Source: Geodermatophilus amargosae (GTDB lineage: Bacteria > Actinomycetota > Actinomycetes > Mycobacteriales > Geodermatophilaceae). Taken from it: a stretch of DNA of 64,000 bases. The translations under genes and the position numbers were made by a program. Position 1 is the first letter of the stretch. Every line of letters starts with the position of its first letter. The stretch covers positions 248,001 to 312,000 of the forward strand of contig NZ_FPBA01000002.1 in the NCBI RefSeq assembly GCF_900116515.1, written 5' to 3'. The notes beneath the pieces were generated by a model, which was given only the letters and a program-made list of their open reading frames with translations, did not search any database and was not told the origin of the DNA. Positions 16,236-24,954 of the stretch are shown piece by piece.

Positions 16236-17507
16236 TCAGACCGAGATGCGGTCCAGCAGCAGGGGCAGCGGCTCGTCGCCGGTGTCGACGCCGACCGCGT
16301 CCTCCAGCGCCTCCAGGGCCCGCGGGATGCGCGCGGCGTCGTCGGTGTGCAGCTCCAGCAGCGGCTGCCCCTCGGTCACCTGCTCCCCCACCGTCGCCGT
16401 CCAGGTGACGCCGGCGGCGGCCGAGACCGGGTCCTCCTTGCGCGCCCGGCCGGCGCCCAGCCGCCAGGCGGCGACACCGAGGGCGTAGGCGTCCAGGCGG
16501 GTGAGCGTGCCGGTGGCCGGGGCGGTCACCACGTGCCGCTCGGCCGGCTGCGGCAGCGGCGCGTCGGGGTCCCCGCCCTGGGCGGCGATCATCCGGCGCC
16601 ACACGTCCATCGCCCGGCCGTCGCGCAGCGCGTCGGCGGGGTCGACGTCGGGCCGCCCGGCACCGGTGAGCATCTCCCGCGCCAGGGCCAGCGTGAGCTC
16701 GACGACGTCGGCCGGTCCGCCCCCGGCCAGCACCTCCACCGACTCGGCCACCTCGACGGCGTTGCCCGCGGCGCGGCCGAGCGGGCGGTCCATCGCGGTC
16801 ACCAGCGCCACGGTGTTGACGCCGGCCGCCTCGCCGAGGCCGACCATCGTGCGGGCCAGCTCGCGGGAGGCCTCGGCGTCCTTCATGAACGCCCCGGACC
16901 CGGTCTTGACGTCGAGCACCAGCGCGTCGGCGCCCTCGGCGATCTTCTTGCTCATGATCGAGCTGGCGATCAGGGGGATCGACTCGACCGTCGCGGTCAC
17001 GTCGCGCAGCGCGTAGAGCTTCTTGTCCGCCGGCGCGAGGTCGTGCCCGGCCGCGCAGATGACCGCGCCCACCTCGGCCAGCTGCCGCAGGTAGGCCTCC
17101 TCGTGCACGTCGGCGCGCCAGCCCGGGATGGCCTCGAGCTTGTCCAGCGTGCCGCCGGTGTGGCCCAGTCCCCGCCCCGACAGCTGCGGGACCGCCACCC
17201 CGCACGCGGCGACCAACGGCGCGAGCGGCAGCGTGGTCTTGTCGCCCACGCCGCCGGTGGAGTGCTTGTCCGCCGTCGGCCGGCCCAGCGAGGACAGGTC
17301 CTTGCGCTCGCCGGAGTCGATCATCGCCTGGGTCCAGACGGCGAGCTCGCCGCCGTCCATCCCGCGGAAGAACACCGCCATGAGCAGCGCGCTCATCTGC
17401 TCGTCGGGGACGGTGCCGTCGGTGTAGGCGCCGATCACCCAGCGGATCTGCTCGTCGGTCAGCCGCTGCCCGTCGCGCTTGGCGCGCAGCACGTCGATGG
17501 CGTCCAT
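16236..17507 (-). CDS. deoA: Thymidine/pyrimidine-nucleoside phosphorylase
   Basis: 423-residue class II nucleoside phosphorylase converting thymidine (or deoxyuridine) and phosphate to the base and deoxyribose 1-phosphate. The phosphate/nucleoside site reads KHSTGGVGDKTTL near residue 80, followed by LSGRGLGHTGGTLDKLE, ALRDVTATVESIPLIASSI and DVKTGSGAFM, all family hallmarks. It begins 2 nt after the cdd stop, so cytidine deamination and phosphorolysis run in sequence. It closes the operon that begins with the BMP lipoprotein and the nucleoside ABC transporter. Confidence 0.94.
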   Translation of the reverse strand: MDAIDVLRAKRDGQRLTDEQIRWVIGAYTDGTVPDEQMSALLMAVFFRGMDGGELAVWTQAMIDSGERKDLSSLGRPTADKHSTGGVGDKTTLPLAPLVAACGVAVPQLSGRGLGHTGGTLDKLEAIPGWRADVHEEAYLRQLAEVGAVICAAGHDLAPADKKLYALRDVTATVESIPLIASSIMSKKIAEGADALVLDVKTGSGAFMKDAEASRELARTMVGLGEAAGVNTVALVTAMDRPLGRAAGNAVEVAESVEVLAGGGPADVVELTLALAREMLTGAGRPDVDPADALRDGRAMDVWRRMIAAQGGDPDAPLPQPAERHVVTAPATGTLTRLDAYALGVAAWRLGAGRARKEDPVSAAAGVTWTATVGEQVTEGQPLLELHTDDAARIPRALEALEDAVGVDTGDEPLPLLLDRISV

Positions 17508-17509
17508 GC

Positions 17510-17926
17510 TCAGCCCTGCCCCCGCTCGGCCGCGGCCACGAGGTCCTCAGGGCCGAACGCGTCGGGCAGCACCTCTCGCATCGGCACGATGCCCAGGGAC
17601 ACCGTCTCGATGAGCATCCCCCCGCCGCCGTGCTCCCACAGCAGCTGGCGGCAGCGGCCGCACGGCATGAGCGGCTGCCCGTCCCCGCCGACGCACGCCA
17701 CCGCGACCAGCCGGCCGCCGCCGGTGCGGGCGAGGTCGCTGACCATCCCGCACTCGGCACACAGGCCCAGGCCGTAGCTGGCGTTCTCGACGTTGCACCC
17801 GGTGACCACCCGGCCGTCGTCGACCAGCCCGGCCACGCCCACGGGGAACCGCGAGTACGGCGCGTAGGCGTGCGTCATGGCCTCCCGGGCCGCCGCACGC
17901 AGGGCCTCCCAGTCGACGTCCTCCAC
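17510..17926 (-). CDS. cdd: Cytidine deaminase
   Basis: 138-residue homotetrameric-type zinc enzyme deaminating cytidine and deoxycytidine. CNVENASYG contains the first zinc ligand region with its glutamate, and PCGRCRQ supplies the other two cysteines. The N terminus has the substrate motif AYAPYSRFPVG. The GTG start shares one base with the permease stop (TAGTG) and has GAGGGGAG upstream. Its product uridine or deoxyuridine is a substrate for the adjacent thymidine/pyrimidine phosphorylase. Confidence 0.94.
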   Translation of the reverse strand: MEDVDWEALRAAAREAMTHAYAPYSRFPVGVAGLVDDGRVVTGCNVENASYGLGLCAECGMVSDLARTGGGRLVAVACVGGDGQPLMPCGRCRQLLWEHGGGGMLIETVSLGIVPMREVLPDAFGPEDLVAAAERGQG

Positions 17927-19212
17927 TAGTGCTCCCCTCTCCGGTAGACGAGCCCGTCGGCCTTCGGCATCCGCAGCCGCTGCGAGGCGAGCGAGAGCAC
18001 CAGCAGCGTGGTGAGGTGCGGGGTGAAGGACACCAGGCCCGGTGGCAGCTCCTCGACGGTCAGGAACCCGACCAGGGCGGCCGCGGCGACGACCGCCGCG
18101 ATCCCCGCCGGCAGCAGCCTCCCGCGCCGGGCCTGCACGACCGCGATCACGGCCAGCCCGATCGCGACGAGCAGGAACAGCGCGACGACGGCCGACCGGC
18201 TCCGCAGCTGCAGGGCGTCGGTGAAGCCGAACAGGGCGGCCCCCGCGGCCAGCCCACCGGGTCGCCAGTTGCCGAAGATCAGCGCCGCGAGGCCGATGAA
18301 CCCGCGACCGTTGACCTGCCCCTCGCGGTAGATCCCGGCGATGAAGACCAGGAACACGCCGCCGAGGCCGGCCAGCGCGCCGGAGATCAGGACGGCGACG
18401 TACTTCAGCCGGTACACGGGCACGCCGAGCGAGTCGGCGGCGGCCGGGTTCTCGCCACAGGAGCGCAGCCGCAGGCCGAACGCCGTCCGCCACAGCAGCA
18501 GGTAGGACGCCGGGACCAGCAGGATGGCGATGAGCGTCAGCAGGCCGATCCCGCTGGTGAGCCCGCGCAGGATGCCGGCGAGGTCGCTGACGAGGAACCA
18601 GTGCTGCCGCTCCAGCGAGCCGAGCAGGTCGGGGCCGGAGGAGAGCACCGGGACGGAGAACGACGGCGGTGCGCCGTCGACCGGCGGGGACTGGGTGACC
18701 CCGCCACCGGCGGGGTTGTCGGTGTAGAGCAGCTCGGAGAGGAAGCGCACGACCCCGCCGGCGAGGATGTTGATCGCCACACCGGAGACGACGTGGTCCA
18801 CGCCGAAGGTCACCGTGGCCACCGCGTGCAGCAGCCCGCCGACGGCGCCGAACAGCAGCCCGCCGACGACGGCGGCGCCCCAACCCCACTGGTAGCCGGC
18901 GAAACCGGCGCCCCAGGTGCCCAGGGTCATCATCCCGTCGAGGCCGATGTTGACCACGCCCGCACGCTCGGAGAACAGGCCGCCCAGCGCCGCCAGTCCG
19001 ATCGGCACCGCGAGCAGCAGCGTCGCGGCGATCGTCGAGGAACTGGTCAGCGCCTGCTCACCGCTGATGACCCGCACCACCGAGAACAGCACCACGATGC
19101 CGACGAGGACCCAGGTCAGCCGGCGCGCACGGCCGCCGCCGGTGAACAGGTCGGTCAGCGGGCCGCGGCTGGGCCGGGTGCCACTGCCCGGAGGGGTCGC
19201 CACGGTGCTCAT
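17926..19212 (-). CDS. Nucleoside ABC transporter permease (second)
   Basis: 428-residue polytopic membrane subunit of the BMP/sugar-type (branched-chain-like) importer family. Helices start after an approximately 40-residue cytoplasmic tail. Family motifs include LGGLFSERAGVVNIGLDGMM near residue 90 and the ATPase-coupling loop LRLRSCGENPAAADSLG. The last helices end near RLRMPKADGLVYRR. It is overlapped by 4 nt with the first permease upstream and by 1 nt with cdd downstream, so stoichiometric expression is expected. It should form a heterodimeric channel with the neighbouring permease. Confidence 0.9.
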   Translation of the reverse strand: MSTVATPPGSGTRPSRGPLTDLFTGGGRARRLTWVLVGIVVLFSVVRVISGEQALTSSSTIAATLLLAVPIGLAALGGLFSERAGVVNIGLDGMMTLGTWGAGFAGYQWGWGAAVVGGLLFGAVGGLLHAVATVTFGVDHVVSGVAINILAGGVVRFLSELLYTDNPAGGGVTQSPPVDGAPPSFSVPVLSSGPDLLGSLERQHWFLVSDLAGILRGLTSGIGLLTLIAILLVPASYLLLWRTAFGLRLRSCGENPAAADSLGVPVYRLKYVAVLISGALAGLGGVFLVFIAGIYREGQVNGRGFIGLAALIFGNWRPGGLAAGAALFGFTDALQLRSRSAVVALFLLVAIGLAVIAVVQARRGRLLPAGIAAVVAAAALVGFLTVEELPPGLVSFTPHLTTLLVLSLASQRLRMPKADGLVYRRGEH

Positions 19213-20465
19213 GCCCCGGTCTCCTGCCGCTCGTCGCTTCGCTGTCCGGCGCCGGTCGTCCGGCTCTCGCCGGCGCCGGTGCCCTCGCCGCCGTCGGCGC
19301 CGCCGCCGATCGAGGCGGCGCCGGAGGCCGCCTGCCCGGGCCCGGTGCTGCCGTCGCCGGCTACCGCGGCCCCCGTGGCCGAGCCACGCTCGGCCGAGCG
19401 GCGGGCCACCCGGCGGACGACCTCGTTGGCGACGACCACGGCGAGCACGATCGTGCCCTGGATGATCGTGACCACCGAGGCGGGGAAGTCCTGGATCTGC
19501 AGGGGCACCAGGGACCGGTCGAGGAAGGCGAACAGCAGCGCGCCGAGCGCGATCCCGACCGGCTTGTTGCGGCCGAGCAGCGCGACGGCGATGCCGAGGA
19601 AGCCCAGTCCGGAGGTGAAGTCGGTGGTGTAGGAGTGCGTCGAGCCCAGCAGGTCGGGCATGCCGATCAGCCCGGCGACGGCGCCCGACAGCAGCATCGT
19701 CTTGATCACCATGCCGCGGGAGTCGACGCCGCTGGCACTGGCCGCCGAGGGCGAGAGCCCGGCCGCGCGCAGGTCGAAGCCGAAGCGGGTGCGGTTGAGC
19801 AGCACCCCGATCAGCACGCCGACGACGACCGCCACGACGAGGAACCCGTACAGCTGGCGCGGCGGGTTGGCCAGGCCGAGCAGGCCGAAGACCCCGTTGA
19901 GGCTGGGCATCCAGCCCGACTCGGGGATGTCGGCGGTGGCGATGATCGAGGCACCCTCGGGGCTGCCCCGCAGCGGCCCGGTGAGCAGGAACGACGCGAC
20001 GCCCAGCGCGATGACGTTGAGCATGATCGAGCTGATGACCTCGCTGACGCCGCGGGTCACCTTGAGCACCGCGACGATGCCGGCCCAGATCGCCGCCACC
20101 ACCATGGCCACGACCACGATGAGCAGCACGTGCAGCGGGCCCGGGAGGGCGACGGCGGCACCGGCCCCGGCGGCGAGGATGGTCGCCAGCCGGTACTGGC
20201 CCTCGACGCCGATGTTGAACAGGCCCATCCGGAAGGCGATGGCGACCGCGAGCCCGGCGAGGAACAGCGGCACCGCCCGGTTGAGGACCACGACCAGCGC
20301 GGTGACCTGCTGCGACGGGGTGTCGCCGAAGTCGACCATGATCTCGAAGACCCGCAGCGGGTTGACCTGCAGGGCAGCCATGACCGCCGAGGAGATGAGG
20401 ACCGCGACGACGACGGCGAGGACCGGCGCGAACAGCGAGAGGCCGATCCGGCGGAGGACGTTCAC
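19209..20465 (-). CDS. Nucleoside ABC transporter permease (first)
   Basis: 418-residue membrane permease partner. The first helix is near residues 7-31, GLFNIGVEGQYRLATI is the conserved early motif, and LRAAGLSPSAASASGVDSRG is the coupling loop that docks into the ATPase. The C-terminal 60 residues are a hydrophilic Gly/Ser/Glu tail with no fold visible, longer than in typical relatives. The GTG start overlaps the ATPase stop (GTGA) and its stop overlaps the second permease's ATG. Confidence 0.9.
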   Translation of the reverse strand: MNVLRRIGLSLFAPVLAVVVAVLISSAVMAALQVNPLRVFEIMVDFGDTPSQQVTALVVVLNRAVPLFLAGLAVAIAFRMGLFNIGVEGQYRLATILAAGAGAAVALPGPLHVLLIVVVAMVVAAIWAGIVAVLKVTRGVSEVISSIMLNVIALGVASFLLTGPLRGSPEGASIIATADIPESGWMPSLNGVFGLLGLANPPRQLYGFLVVAVVVGVLIGVLLNRTRFGFDLRAAGLSPSAASASGVDSRGMVIKTMLLSGAVAGLIGMPDLLGSTHSYTTDFTSGLGFLGIAVALLGRNKPVGIALGALLFAFLDRSLVPLQIQDFPASVVTIIQGTIVLAVVVANEVVRRVARRSAERGSATGAAVAGDGSTGPGQAASGAASIGGGADGGEGTGAGESRTTGAGQRSDERQETGA

Positions 20466-22060
20466 GCCGCACCCGCCGTCGTCCGGGCCCCGGTCATGTA
20501 CCCGCCGAGCTCCTCGGGGGTGACCGCGGACGGGTCCAGGGTGGCCACCAGCCGGCCGCGCAGCATGACGTGCAGAGTGTCCGACAGGCCGATGAGCTCG
20601 TCGAGGTCGGCCGAGATCAGCAGGATCCCCATCCCCTCCGCGCGGGCCGCCTCGAGCAGCCGCCAGATCGCCCCCTGCGCGCCGACGTCGACGCCGCGGG
20701 TCGGGTGCGCGGCCAGCAGCAGCCGCGGGGCGGCGCTCATCTCCCGGCCGACGATGAGCTTCTGCTGGTTGCCGCCGGAGAGCGCGACCGCGAGCGTGTC
20801 CGGGCCGGGCGCGCGGACGTCGTAGTCGCGCATGATCCGGGCGGTGTCGGCGCGGGCCGCGCGGCGGTCGATGAAGGGGCCCTTCACCGCCGGGGGACGG
20901 GTCTGGTGCCCCAGGATCCGGTTCTCCCAGAGCGGCGCCTCGAGCAGCATGCCCTGGCGGTGCCGGTCCTCCGGGATGAAGCCGAGGCCGGCCTCGCGGC
21001 GGGCCCGGGTGCTCCAGGCGGTGATGTCGTCCCCGCCGAGCAGCACCGTGCCGGCGGCCAGGTGGCGCAGCCCCATGACGGCGTCCACGAGCTCGGCCTG
21101 GCCGTTGCCCTCGACGCCGGCGATGCCGACCACCTCGCCCTCCCGGACGGTCAGGGTGACGTCGTCGACGGGCGGGCGGCCGGTGGGTGCGGCGACGGTG
21201 ACGTCGCGCAGCTGCAGCACCGGGGTCTCGCGGACCGTCGAGGTGCGGATCTCCGGCGAGGGCAGCTCGGTGCCGACCATCATCTCGGCGAGCTGGCGGG
21301 CCGTCGTCGTCTTCGGGTCGGCGGTGCCGACGGTGGTGCCGCGGCGGATGACGGTGATCGAGTCGGCCACCTTCCGCACCTCGTCGAGTTTGTGCGAGAT
21401 GAAGATGACCGTCAGGCCCTCGCGCTTGAGCTCGGCGAGGTTGCCGAACAGCTCGTCGACCTCTTGCGGCACCAGGACGGCGGTCGGCTCGTCGAGGATC
21501 AGCGTGGTGGCGCCGCGGTAGAGGACCTTGGCGATCTCGACCCGCTGCCGGTCGCCGACCCCCAGGTCCTCGACGAGCTCGTCGGGGTCGAGGCCGAGGG
21601 CGTAGGCGTCGGAGATCTCCCGGGTCCTGCGGCGGGCCTCGGCCCGGTCGAGCCGCCCGCCGCGGGTGGGCTCGCTGCCCAGGACCACGTTCTCCAGGAC
21701 GGTGAAGTTGTCGGCCAGCATGAAGTGCTGGTGGACCATGCCGATGCCGGCGGCGATCGCGTCGGCCGGGCTGCGGAAGTGGACCTCGCGCCCGTCGAGC
21801 AGGATCTGGCCCTCGTCGGGGCGGTGCATGCCGTAGAGCGTCTTCATCAGCGTCGACTTGCCGGCGCCGTTCTCCCCCACGATGGCGTGCACCTCGCCGC
21901 GCCGGACACGCAGCTCGATGTCCTTGTTCGCGACCACGCCGGGGAAGCGCTTGGTGATGCCGCGCAGCTCCACGGCCAGTGGCGTGCCGCCGCCCGGACC
22001 GCCGCCGTCCGTGGTCAGGCCGGTCGACGCGGGACCGCCCGAGGTGCCTGCTGTGGCCAT
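20462..22060 (-). CDS. Nucleoside ABC transporter ATP-binding protein (double-domain)
   Basis: 532-residue ATPase carrying two tandem nucleotide-binding domains, as in NupA/XylG-type importers. Domain 1 has Walker A VGENGAGKST and Walker B LILDEPTAVL, with a degenerate signature DLGVGDRQRVEIAK normal for this family. Domain 2 begins near residue 275, has a degenerate Walker A (VEGNGQAE), the signature LSGGNQQKLI and a Walker B whose acidic residues are replaced (LLLAAHPTRGVDVG). AAGG lies shortly before the ATG. It serves both neighbouring permeases and the BMP lipoprotein upstream. Confidence 0.92.
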   Translation of the reverse strand: MATAGTSGGPASTGLTTDGGGPGGGTPLAVELRGITKRFPGVVANKDIELRVRRGEVHAIVGENGAGKSTLMKTLYGMHRPDEGQILLDGREVHFRSPADAIAAGIGMVHQHFMLADNFTVLENVVLGSEPTRGGRLDRAEARRRTREISDAYALGLDPDELVEDLGVGDRQRVEIAKVLYRGATTLILDEPTAVLVPQEVDELFGNLAELKREGLTVIFISHKLDEVRKVADSITVIRRGTTVGTADPKTTTARQLAEMMVGTELPSPEIRTSTVRETPVLQLRDVTVAAPTGRPPVDDVTLTVREGEVVGIAGVEGNGQAELVDAVMGLRHLAAGTVLLGGDDITAWSTRARREAGLGFIPEDRHRQGMLLEAPLWENRILGHQTRPPAVKGPFIDRRAARADTARIMRDYDVRAPGPDTLAVALSGGNQQKLIVGREMSAAPRLLLAAHPTRGVDVGAQGAIWRLLEAARAEGMGILLISADLDELIGLSDTLHVMLRGRLVATLDPSAVTPEELGGYMTGARTTAGAA

Positions 22061-22237
22061 GCTGGGCCCTTCCTGCGTCGCTGCGGCCCGCGGGTGCGCG
22101 GGCTCGCGTCCACTGTGCTGCACCGGGGACGCGGGATCGACCGTGCCCCGGCTGGGTGCGCGCCGCCGGCCGTGCGGGCCGGCGGCGGTGGGGATTCTCC
22201 CCGGCGCGGAGGACCGCCGGGTGTCCCCCCTCACGAC

Positions 22238-22280
22238 GACGGCGGGCCCGGGGGGCGTGTGCTCCCCCGGACCCGCCGTC
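22238..22280 (-). terminator. Intra-operon hairpin between binding protein and ATPase
   Basis: Arms 22238-22254 and 22264-22280 pair over 17 positions with one mismatch. It lies downstream of the BMP gene and upstream of the ATPase gene on the minus strand. Such partial terminators or 3' stabilisers commonly make binding proteins more abundant than their transporter; that role is inferred. Confidence 0.6.
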
Positions 22281-22322
22281 TGCGTGCGCTCCGTGGTCAG
22301 CCGGCGCGGTGGCCGGCCGGCG

Positions 22323-23390
22323 TCACGGGGTGGTCGGGACCTCGATCTCGCCGTCGATGATCTGCTGGCGGTAGTCGTCGACCGTGTCCTGGATGTCGTC
22401 GATGAAGCCGCCCGAGGTGGCCAGGCCGACGCCGTCCTGCTCCAGGTCGTAGGTGATGTCCGCACCGCCCTCGACGCTGCCGTCGACGTAGGAGTCGATG
22501 AACGACGACACCGCGGTGTCGACGCGCTTGAGCATCGAGGTCAGGATGACCGCCTGCAGGCGAGGGTCACCGACGGTCTGGTACTGGTCGGAGTCGACGC
22601 CGATGGCGCGCGCGCCCGCGTCGGCAGCCGCCTCGAAGACGCCCTGACCCGAGCCGCCCGCCGCGTGGTAGACGATGTCGGCGCCGGCCTCGTACATGCC
22701 CTGCGCGACCAGCTTGCCGCGAGCGGGGTCGTTGAAGCCGGTGAAGTCACCGGCCGGCGAGATGTACTGCCGGTCGATGATGATCTGCGGGTTGACCGCC
22801 TGTGCCCCGGCCACGTAGCCGGCCTCGAACTTCTGGATCAGCGGGGTCTCCACGCCGCCGACGAAGCCGATGTGGCCGGTCTCGGACTTGGTGGCCGCCG
22901 CGACACCGGCGAGGAAGGAGCCCTGCTCCTCGCTGAACAGCAGGCCGGTGAGGTTGTCGGCGCCGACCTCGGCGGCCGAGGAGTCGATGATCGCGAACGT
23001 CGTGTCGGGGTACTGCTCGACGACGTCGCCGATGACCTCGCCGTAGGCGAAGCCGACCGCGATGATCGGGTTGTAGCCCTCGTCGGCCAGCTGGGTCAGC
23101 AGGTCCGCGCGGTTGGAGGCGTCGGCGTTGGGGCTGATGTCCCGGAACTCGCCGCCGTGCTCCTCCTTCGCCGCCTCGAGGCCGGCGACCGCCGCGTCGT
23201 TGAACGAGCGGTCACCGCGGCCGCCGGTGTCGAAGGCCAGGCCGATGCGCAGGTCCTCGCCGCCGGCCTCGGCACCGCCGCCACCACCGCCGCCACTGCC
23301 GCCGGCGGGCTCGTCACTGGCGCAGGCCGCCAGGGCCATGCTGCCGGCCAGCAGCAGCGCTGCGGCCTTCATCCTCCGCGCTCGGCGCAA
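22323..23390 (-). CDS. BMP-family nucleoside-binding lipoprotein
   Basis: 355-residue extracellular lipoprotein of the basic membrane protein (Med/PnrA) family, the receptor of a nucleoside importer. The signal peptide ends in the lipobox LAAC (cysteine near residue 24 from the TTG). A Gly/Ser linker follows, then LRIGLAFDTGGRGDRSFNDAA, the family's first strand and nucleoside loop. YNPIIAVGFAYGEVI and HIGFVGGVETPLIQKFEAGY are also characteristic. I use the TTG start, with GAGGAG 7 nt upstream; an ATG six codons in would shorten the signal peptide. It heads the ABC transporter, cdd and deoA operon. Confidence 0.92.
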   Translation of the reverse strand: MRRARRMKAAALLLAGSMALAACASDEPAGGSGGGGGGGAEAGGEDLRIGLAFDTGGRGDRSFNDAAVAGLEAAKEEHGGEFRDISPNADASNRADLLTQLADEGYNPIIAVGFAYGEVIGDVVEQYPDTTFAIIDSSAAEVGADNLTGLLFSEEQGSFLAGVAAATKSETGHIGFVGGVETPLIQKFEAGYVAGAQAVNPQIIIDRQYISPAGDFTGFNDPARGKLVAQGMYEAGADIVYHAAGGSGQGVFEAAADAGARAIGVDSDQYQTVGDPRLQAVILTSMLKRVDTAVSSFIDSYVDGSVEGGADITYDLEQDGVGLATSGGFIDDIQDTVDDYRQQIIDGEIEVPTTP

Positions 23391-23632
23391 GACGATCTCC
23401 TCTCTGGAGGGAGCTGCCCGCACGGACACGGAGGGCGCTCCCGTGGGTCCTGGTCGCGGCCGCCCGGAGGCAGCCGCCCGGACGTGGACGACTCGGGCAC
23501 GCTAACCGCGCTCCCCACCCGGGCCGCCATCCGTGCGGCGGACCGAGACGCGATCGTTGCGAACCGGCGCCGCGCGGGAGCCCGGGCCACGGCGCCTGCC
23601 CGCCCCACCGGGTGCCGTCGCGCCGGCGCGGC

Positions 23633-23638
23633 TACCGT
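23633..23638 (+). promoter_or_regulatory. -10 box for leaderless carboxypeptidase transcript
   Basis: TACCGT ends 8 nt before the GTG start of the D-Ala-D-Ala carboxypeptidase gene, which lacks a ribosome site. Confidence 0.4.
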
Positions 23639-23646
23639 CCCGGACC

Positions 23647-24954
23647 GTGCGGCGACGAGGGGGTGCGCGGCGCGTCCTGCTGGCCGCGCTGGTGCTCCTG
23701 TTCGCCGTCCTCGGGGCCGTTCCCGCGGCCGCCGCCCCGGGCACGCCGCGCCCCACGGTCGACCCCTCGGCCCCGACCCCGACCGCCCCGCTGTCCGGCA
23801 GGCCGCCGCAGGGCTCGGGACCCGGTGGGGTCACCGTCGGCGGTGAGGGCCTCGACACCCGCGGCACGGTCGTCGTCGACGGCGCCCCGCCGGTGCCCGA
23901 CGGCATCGTCGCGGCCGGCTGGCTGGTGGCCGACGCCGGCACCGGCGACGTGCTGGCCGCCCGCGACCCCCACGGCCGCTACTACCCGGCCAGCACGCTC
24001 AAGACGCTGACGCTGCTCACCCTGGCCCACCGCCTCGACCCCGCGCTGGTCGTCGAGGGCACCGCCGAGGACGAGCAGATGGAGGGCAGCCGGGTGGGGA
24101 TGGTCACCGGCGGCCGCTACCCGGTGTCGCTGCTGTTCCAGGCGCTGGTGCTGCAGTCGGGCAACGACGCCGCCAACGCGCTCGCCCGGGCCTTCGGCGG
24201 CACGCAGGCAACGGTGCAGGCGATGAACGCCACCGCGCTGGAGCTGGGCGCCTTCGACACGGTGGCCGGGACGCCGTCGGGCCTCGACGTCGCCGGGCAG
24301 TTCTCCTCGCCCTACGACCTCGCGCTGTTCTTCCGCGCCCTGGTCGCCGATCCGCTCACCGCGGGGATCCTCGCCACGCCGATCGCGGAGATGCCCGGCG
24401 TCGAGGGCCGGTCCACCGGCTTCCAGATCCAGAACGAGAACCCGCTGGCCGGCTACCCCGGCGGCCTGGGCGGCAAGACCGGCTTCACCGACGCCGCCCG
24501 GCACACCTTCGTCACCGCCGCCGAGCGCGACGGCCGGCGGCTCGTCGTCAGCGTCGTGGGCGCCGAGAACCTGCCGCTGCGCGCCGCCGACCAGGCCGCG
24601 CTGCTGCTCGACTGGGGCTTCGCCGTCCCGCCGTCGCTGGGCGGGGTCGGCACGCTGGTCGGCTCCGCGGCCGAGGTGACGCCGCCCGCGCCGACGTCGA
24701 GCACCGTCCCCTCCCCCGCCGGTCCCGCCGACGTCGCCGCCGGTCCGCCCGCGCTGTCGTCGCCCGCCTCCGACGGCCCGCCGGCCCTCGGTGCGGTGGC
24801 ACTGGGCGCGGCCGCGGTCGCCGTGGTGGTCGCGACCCTCATCGGCCGGCGACGGGCGATGCGCCGGATCCGGCCGGAACCGGGGGCTCCTCCTCCGGGG
24901 CGTCGGGGACCGCCGGCTGCAGGGACGGGAGCGTCGCCGTCCACGCGGCCGTGA
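23647..24954 (+). CDS. D-alanyl-D-alanine carboxypeptidase (serine-type, S11)
   Basis: 435-residue penicillin-binding-protein-type carboxypeptidase that would trim the terminal D-Ala of peptidoglycan stem peptides. The N terminus has a signal peptide ending AAAAPG, then a Pro-rich linker. The catalytic SxxK is in PASTLKTL, SxN in LQSGNDAAN, and KTG in GGKTGFTDAA. A C-terminal transmembrane helix (LGAVALGAAAVAVVVATLI) and short basic tail anchor it. Its last 116 bp overlap antisense with the BrkB-like gene. Mycobacterial dacB1 lies near yhjD and trpS as here, from memory. Confidence 0.9.
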   Translation: MRRRGGARRVLLAALVLLFAVLGAVPAAAAPGTPRPTVDPSAPTPTAPLSGRPPQGSGPGGVTVGGEGLDTRGTVVVDGAPPVPDGIVAAGWLVADAGTGDVLAARDPHGRYYPASTLKTLTLLTLAHRLDPALVVEGTAEDEQMEGSRVGMVTGGRYPVSLLFQALVLQSGNDAANALARAFGGTQATVQAMNATALELGAFDTVAGTPSGLDVAGQFSSPYDLALFFRALVADPLTAGILATPIAEMPGVEGRSTGFQIQNENPLAGYPGGLGGKTGFTDAARHTFVTAAERDGRRLVVSVVGAENLPLRAADQAALLLDWGFAVPPSLGGVGTLVGSAAEVTPPAPTSSTVPSPAGPADVAAGPPALSSPASDGPPALGAVALGAAAVAVVVATLIGRRRAMRRIRPEPGAPPPGRRGPPAAGTGASPSTRP

